A stretch of DNA of 46,479 nucleotides from JBBIRM01 sp037441765. Lineage in GTDB: Bacteria; Desulfobacterota; BSN033; UBA1163. Location of the stretch: NCBI GenBank assembly GCA_037441765.1, contig JBBIRM010000008.1, positions 1 to 46,479 on the forward strand. The letters run 5' to 3'. Every line of letters begins with the position of its first letter. Within the stretch, counting starts at the first letter, position 1. The position numbers were made by a program, and so were the translations under genes. Positions 42,678 through 46,479 of the stretch are shown here, in pieces. The notes under the pieces were generated by a model. The model worked only from the letters and a program-made list of their open reading frames with translations, did no database searches and was not told the origin of the DNA.

Positions 42678-42788
42678 GTAGGTTGTAAGAAGTATCTGTT
42701 TGGATCGACAAGGGGTCATAAAAGTGCTTCTTAGAACTTTTATGGCCTTCTTTTTTGACCAAGGGCTATTACAACTTACCATAAAAGT
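42678..42788 (+). promoter_or_regulatory. Structured cspA leader with alternative pairings
   Basis: An 11-bp stem (42678-42688 with 42769-42779, one G-U) encloses a terminator-like hairpin (42714-42725 with 42736-42747). The 3' arm of that hairpin can instead pair perfectly over 10 bp with CCATAAAAGT at 42779-42788, which would break both other stems. Two mutually exclusive folds in a cold-shock leader suggest a temperature- or transcription-controlled switch. Fold energies were not computed. Confidence 0.55.
42714..42757 (+). terminator. Terminator-like hairpin inside the cspA leader
   Basis: GGTCATAAAAGT (42714-42725) pairs with ACTTTTATGGCC (42736-42747) with one G-U pair and a 10-nt loop, followed by TTCTTTTTTG. 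It lies downstream of the promoter and before the cspA start, so it could end transcription early or define a small RNA of about 75-80 nt. Confidence 0.6.
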
Positions 42789-42814
42789 CTAATTTAGAAA
42801 GGAGGTGAGTTGTA

Positions 42815-43018
42815 GTGGCCAAAGGTCGTGTAAAATGGTTTAATGAAAAGAAGGGCTATGGGTTCATTTCCAGAGACAATGGAAATGATGTCTTCGTTCA
42901 TTTCTCAGCCATTCAAAGGGATGGATTTAAAACCCTTTATGAAGGCGACGAGGTAGAATTCGAGGTCTCTCAGGGTCCTAAAGGTCCTCAGGCAACCAAG
43001 GTTGTCTTGGTGAGCTAA
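42815..43018 (+). CDS. cspA: Cold-shock domain protein CspA family
   Basis: Single OB-fold nucleic-acid chaperone of 67 residues. RNP1 is KGYGFIS and RNP2 is VFVHFSAI; KGRVKWFNEKKG opens the protein as usual. It starts with GTG at 42815 after AAAGGAGGTGA (9-nt spacing); no ATG is available. A long structured leader precedes it and a strong terminator follows, so it is monocistronic. Leader-based post-transcriptional control is known in E. coli cspA, and the alternative stems here suggest something comparable. Confidence 0.96.
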   Translation: MAKGRVKWFNEKKGYGFISRDNGNDVFVHFSAIQRDGFKTLYEGDEVEFEVSQGPKGPQATKVVLVS

Positions 43019-43035
43019 AAAGTTGCATTAAACCT

Positions 43036-43073
43036 TAAAAAAAGACCCCAGCAAAAACTGGGGTCTTTTTTTT
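43036..43073. terminator. Bidirectional intrinsic terminator shared by cspA and nifS
   Basis: GACCCCAG (43044-43051) and CTGGGGTC (43058-43065) form a perfect 8-bp stem with loop CAAAAA, flanked by an A-run on the left and a T-run of eight on the right. It serves cspA on the plus strand and nifS on the minus strand, whose stop codon begins in the T-run. Confidence 0.9.
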
Positions 43074-44253
43074 ACTCTTTCTTCTGGGATTTTAGATAAT
43101 CCTTCCAGAAAGGTGAAATGTCTCTAAGTTTTTGAATAATTGGAGGAAGATGTTCAATTATATAATCCATCTCCTCTTTTGTATTATAAATCGAAAGGCT
43201 AAAACGGATGGATCCGTGAGCAGCAGTAAAAGGAACTCCCATTGCCCTAAGTACATGGGAGGGCTCAAGCGAGCCAGAGGTGCATGCCGAGCCCGAGGAG
43301 GCACAGATGCCAAGATCGGAAAGGAGTAAAAGTATGGACTCCCCCTCCACATATTCGAAACTCACATTTAGGGTGTTTGGAAGGCGATTTTCCCGATCTC
43401 CATTTAACAAAGTGTTTGGAATCCTCTCCAATATCCCCTTTTCAAGGTAGTCCCTTAATGCCCTCACCCGTGTCCTTTCCTCATCAAGATTCTTTTTTGC
43501 CAATTCACAGGCCTTCCCCAAACCAATGATGTAAGGAACGTTTTCTGTCCCGCCTCTCCTTCCCTTTTCTTGATGGCCACCGATGATGAATGGGGAGAAC
43601 CTTGTCCCTTTTCGGATATAAAGAACACCAATCCCTTTAGGTGCGTGGAGTTTATGCCCGGATATGGATAGCATATCGACTGTTGAATTCTTCATGTTGA
43701 GAGGGATTTTGCCTGCCGCCTGGACAGCATCAGTATGGAAAGGGATTCCCTCCGCTTTAACAATCTGACCAATCTCTTCGATCGGAAAGATCACCCCAGT
43801 TTCATTATTGGCGTACATTATGGAAACAAGCGCTGTATCCTTTGTAATGGACTCCCTTAATTCATCCAGATCCAACCTACCCTCTCGGTCAACTGAAAGT
43901 TCGGTTACCCGATATCCCTTTCTCGCCAAATAAGTACAGACATTGCCCACTGCGGGGTGCTCGACACGGGTTGTTATGAAATGTCTTTTTTCAGGATAGG
44001 AGTCTAGTGTGCCAAAGATGGCTGCATTATCACTCTCTGTTCCACAACTGGTGAAAACAATTTCAGAGGGATCTGCACCTAAAAAGTCAGCCACCTGTTC
44101 CCGGGCCTCATTGACCTTTCTTTGAACCTGACCCCCAAAAAAATGCATACTTGAGGGATTTCCATAAAGTTCAGAAAAATAAGGCATCATGGCCTCAACC
44201 ACCTCTGGAGCTACTTTCGTCGTTGCATTATTATCGACATAGACAATCTTCAC
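43072..44253 (-). CDS. nifS: Cysteine desulfurase NifS
   Basis: PLP enzyme that takes sulfur from cysteine for Fe-S cluster assembly. YVDNNATTKVAPEV at the start, His99 (VEHPAV) stacking on PLP, Lys201 in SISGHKLHAPKG (Schiff base) and the mobile catalytic Cys324 in SSGSACTSGSLEPS are all present. 393 residues; the SSGSACxSG loop places it in the group I (NifS/IscS) class. The start is GTG 44253, overlapping the nifU stop (GTGA). No nitrogenase genes are in the window, so a general Fe-S role is likely. Confidence 0.96.
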   Translation of the reverse strand: MKIVYVDNNATTKVAPEVVEAMMPYFSELYGNPSSMHFFGGQVQRKVNEAREQVADFLGADPSEIVFTSCGTESDNAAIFGTLDSYPEKRHFITTRVEHPAVGNVCTYLARKGYRVTELSVDREGRLDLDELRESITKDTALVSIMYANNETGVIFPIEEIGQIVKAEGIPFHTDAVQAAGKIPLNMKNSTVDMLSISGHKLHAPKGIGVLYIRKGTRFSPFIIGGHQEKGRRGGTENVPYIIGLGKACELAKKNLDEERTRVRALRDYLEKGILERIPNTLLNGDRENRLPNTLNVSFEYVEGESILLLLSDLGICASSGSACTSGSLEPSHVLRAMGVPFTAAHGSIRFSLSIYNTKEEMDYIIEHLPPIIQKLRDISPFWKDYLKSQKKE

Positions 44254-45092
44254 GGCCTAACCTCCTCCACAACGATATCATCGCTAACGAACTCTTTTAA
44301 CTTTGCTTCGACATACTGTTTGAGAGTTACCCCTGAGCTTGGGCAGAAGGAACACTTTCCCCTCAAGGCAACAAAGACCTTATTCCCCTCAATGTCAATT
44401 AAATCTAAGTCCCCTCCATCGGCCTTAAGAGCAGGAACAATCTCCCTCCCTAATGTCTCTTCAATGAGTTTTATCTTCTGTATATTTGTCAATTTCTTCT
44501 TTTCCGGTTTAGCAGGAGGAGCCTCTTTTTCCATCTCTTTTCTAACCTTTTCAATAATCGCTTCAATCTTAGGATGGCACTTCGCACACCCTCCTCCCGC
44601 CTTAGTGTAGTAGGTCACCTGCTCTACTGTCTTGAGATCGTTCTCGCGAACCGCCTTAGCAATCTCACGGTCCGTAACCCCAAAACATTTGCAGACCACC
44701 TCAAAATTTTCTTTTCCTACTTTTTGTCCCCGATAATTTGCAATGGCTAACTCAAGGGCTTCCCTGCCCATCACCGAGCAATGCATCTTCTCCTCCGGTA
44801 ACCCACCAAGATAGTTTGCAATATCCCGATTGGTCACCTTCTCCGCTTCTTCAAGGGTCATCCCCTTAATGATCTCCGTGAGAGCAGAAGAGGAGGCAAT
44901 GGCGCTTGCGCAACCAAACGTCTTAAACTTCACATCTTTGATCCGTTTATTCTCATCCAATTTAAATGTGAGCCTCAAGGCATCTCCACAGGCAAGTGAA
45001 CCCACCTCCCCAACCCCATCCGGGTCTTCAATCTCTCCAACATTTCTCGGGTTTAAGAAATGGTCTTTAACTTTGTCTGAATACTCCCACAT
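44250..45092 (-). CDS. nifU: Fe-S cluster assembly scaffold NifU (three-domain)
   Basis: Full-length modular NifU. Residues 1-125 are an IscU-like scaffold with Cys35, Cys61 and Cys105. Residues about 130-175 form a BFD-like [2Fe-2S] domain with Cys134, Cys136, Cys169 and Cys172. After a Lys/Pro/Glu-rich linker, the C-terminal NifU/Nfu domain has Cys247-x-x-Cys250 (CSFC). 280 residues. ATG 45092 follows a G-run; a near-consensus promoter lies upstream. Cotranscribed with nifS. In non-diazotrophs of anaerobic lineages this pair is the general ISC system. Confidence 0.96.
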   Translation of the reverse strand: MWEYSDKVKDHFLNPRNVGEIEDPDGVGEVGSLACGDALRLTFKLDENKRIKDVKFKTFGCASAIASSSALTEIIKGMTLEEAEKVTNRDIANYLGGLPEEKMHCSVMGREALELAIANYRGQKVGKENFEVVCKCFGVTDREIAKAVRENDLKTVEQVTYYTKAGGGCAKCHPKIEAIIEKVRKEMEKEAPPAKPEKKKLTNIQKIKLIEETLGREIVPALKADGGDLDLIDIEGNKVFVALRGKCSFCPSSGVTLKQYVEAKLKEFVSDDIVVEEVRP

Positions 45093-45122
45093 AGAAAACC
45101 CCCAATTTTTCTTTAATAATAA

Positions 45123-45151
45123 ATTATAAATTCACCACTCTATCCCGTCAA
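45123..45151 (-). promoter_or_regulatory. Promoter of nifUS
   Basis: The minus strand reads TTGACG (45151-45146), a 17-nt spacer and a perfect TATAAT (45128-45123). Transcription would start about 25 nt before the nifU ATG. Confidence 0.75.
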
Positions 45152-45208
45152 CCTTTTCCAACTAAGCAAATCTAATAGAAAAGAGTGGCAAAAAGAAACT
45201 TTTGAATT

Positions 45209-46477
45209 TCAAAGACCCTTAGGGTCATAACGCCTGAACCAAAGAGATATATTTGATCCACCGTTGGAGCAAGCGTTGAGGAGGGCAGACCTTATCTCCC
45301 TCTTTTGAGGTTTGTCAAGGATGACATTCAAATCGCAATTTGGATCTATGTTCTTTGTCCCTATTGTAGGAGGAATCATTCCACTATAAAATGTCAATGC
45401 CATAGCACAGGCCCTTATTCCTCCCGACCCATCAAACTCTCCAATCATCGATTTAAGACTACTTACTGGAATCTCTTTTGTTCTCTTTTTAAAAACTTTC
45501 TGGATTGCCCTGCTTTCTGCCTGGTCAAGTTCCAGCGTGGAATTAGCAGAAGTGGAGATGTAATTAACTATGGAAAAATCCTTGACTGCAAGAGAAATTG
45601 CATCTGCAATGGAATCTCCTTTAAGGTCATATTTTAAGAGACTATTTGTGCTACCTGAAAGACCTGTCCCTCCTATCTCTGCATAGATCCTTGCTCCCCT
45701 CCTTTCAGCATGCTCAAGGGTCTCAAGTACCAAAACCCCACTCCCCTCTCCCAAGACAATCCCATTCCGATCTTTATCAAAAGGCCTCATCCCTTCCTGA
45801 CCCTTCCCTCCTTTAGGGGATAGGACACCAAGCATCGAGTAGACATGATAAAGAGGTTCGCTTAACTCATCACCTCCCCCTGCAAGGATAACATCCGCTC
45901 TTCCTTCCCTTAGGAGATGATAGGCAAATGCAATGGCCATCTCTGTGGAGGTCTCTTTATGGGAAAAGGTAAGATTCACCCCCTTGAACCCATATTCTAT
46001 GGAACAATGACTTGTAATTGCATTAGGAACAGCAGTCTGAAAAAGCAGAGGTGTTGCCCCACTCGGACCATCTTTTAATAAGGATCGAAAAAATTGGTCC
46101 ACTGTGTCAGAACTTCCAAGACCTGTGCCAATGGAAATCCCCAATTGATGGGGATCCTCTTTGCTTAAATCAAGTCCTGAATCATCCAAAGCCATTTTCA
46201 CCGCAGAAACGATAATCTTTCCGATACGATCCATCCGTCTAAGATTCAGAGGCTTGATAAACTTATTAAAGTCGAGCGTTGGAAGTTCTGCCCCTAATCG
46301 TGACCGGTAAGAACTTACATCAAACCTCTGAATCGGTTTAATCCCGCTCATCCCGTGAAGGCCGTTCTTCCAAAACTCATGTTTTCCAATCCCAATAGGG
46401 GAGATGATTCCCAAGCCTGTGATTACGACACGATGGCTCGCATCTCGGAATTCAGAATTAAGATTTTCATTCAACAT
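45209..46477 (-). CDS. Ketosynthase-fold protein lacking catalytic residues (chain-length-factor-like)
   Basis: Homologue of FabF-type beta-ketoacyl-ACP synthases: RVVITGLGIISPIG near the start, DVILAGGGDE, GMRPFDKDRNGIVLGEGSGVLVLE-like block (seen in two pieces) and the C-terminal NACSNGGSNISLWF. All three catalytic positions are changed. Glu175 sits where the nucleophilic Cys should be (TFSHKETSTEMAI), Ser310 replaces the first His (ISTSANSTLELD), and Glu347 replaces the second (KSMIGEFDGSG). The fold is otherwise well kept, like chain-length factors that pair with an active ketosynthase. 422 residues from ATG 46477, two bases from the window end, so the true start may lie further upstream. 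A partner ketosynthase would be expected just outside. Confidence 0.88.
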   Translation of the reverse strand: MLNENLNSEFRDASHRVVITGLGIISPIGIGKHEFWKNGLHGMSGIKPIQRFDVSSYRSRLGAELPTLDFNKFIKPLNLRRMDRIGKIIVSAVKMALDDSGLDLSKEDPHQLGISIGTGLGSSDTVDQFFRSLLKDGPSGATPLLFQTAVPNAITSHCSIEYGFKGVNLTFSHKETSTEMAIAFAYHLLREGRADVILAGGGDELSEPLYHVYSMLGVLSPKGGKGQEGMRPFDKDRNGIVLGEGSGVLVLETLEHAERRGARIYAEIGGTGLSGSTNSLLKYDLKGDSIADAISLAVKDFSIVNYISTSANSTLELDQAESRAIQKVFKKRTKEIPVSSLKSMIGEFDGSGGIRACAMALTFYSGMIPPTIGTKNIDPNCDLNVILDKPQKREIRSALLNACSNGGSNISLWFRRYDPKGL

Positions 46478-46479
46478 TC

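Noticed and set aside
45209..46477. Naming the gene fabF
   Set aside because: The catalytic Cys-His-His set is absent, so condensing activity is not supported.

Overview
The window reads as chromosomal DNA from an uncultured Gram-negative bacterium, most likely a Desulfobacterota/deltaproteobacterium-type lineage. Three things point there: one unbroken 16-gene division and cell-wall (dcw) cluster; a MurE with the meso-diaminopimelate signature; and, downstream of ftsZ, a two-domain radical SAM gene of the TIGR03960 type. By eye the base composition is moderately AT-rich, coding density is high, and most genes have AGGAGG-type ribosome sites. No rRNA, tRNA or CRISPR array was seen. The taxonomic call is inference.

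Region 1 (1-20.5 kb, minus strand): transcription starts at a TTGACA promoter with three 10-bp-spaced MraZ boxes. It runs mraZ-rsmH-ftsL-ftsI-murE-murF-mraY-murD-ftsW-murG-murC-murB-ddl-ftsQ-ftsA-ftsZ, with many 4-bp stop/start overlaps. Downstream lie a radical SAM gene broken by one in-frame TAA and the 5' end of an alpha/beta hydrolase that leaves the window.

Region 2 (20.8-27.4 kb): ligA (apparently near-leaderless), a convergent nadE, a TatD-nucleoside hydrolase-ribokinase salvage operon, and a nitroreductase.

Region 3 (27.6-40.6 kb, plus strand): a coherent catabolic island. It has an IclR-family regulator, a tripartite tricarboxylate transporter (TctB, TctA, TctC), an extra TRAP-type binding lipoprotein with no TRAP membrane genes, a metal-ligand-poor M24/creatinase-fold protein, a Gfo/Idh oxidoreductase, KDG kinase, KDPG aldolase, a LarA-family racemase/epimerase homologue, a zinc alcohol dehydrogenase and a D-2-hydroxyacid dehydrogenase. 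The core logic is uptake of a sugar acid or related carboxylate, epimerisation and redox steps, then KDG to KDPG to pyruvate plus glyceraldehyde-3-phosphate.

Region 4 (40.6-46.5 kb): tatA with a WxPGHW-repeat lipoprotein; a 52-residue LysW-like zinc-ribbon protein abutting a metallophosphoesterase; a decayed insertion-sequence end; a cold-shock gene with an elaborate, possibly switching leader; nifS/nifU sharing a bidirectional terminator with cspA; and a ketosynthase homologue in which all three catalytic residues are replaced.

The least ordinary items are the cspA leader, the non-catalytic ketosynthase, the LarA homologue lacking the cofactor-tethering lysine, the LysW-like gene, the FtsZ tail with repeated IPxF motifs, and the island as a possible undescribed sugar-acid pathway.
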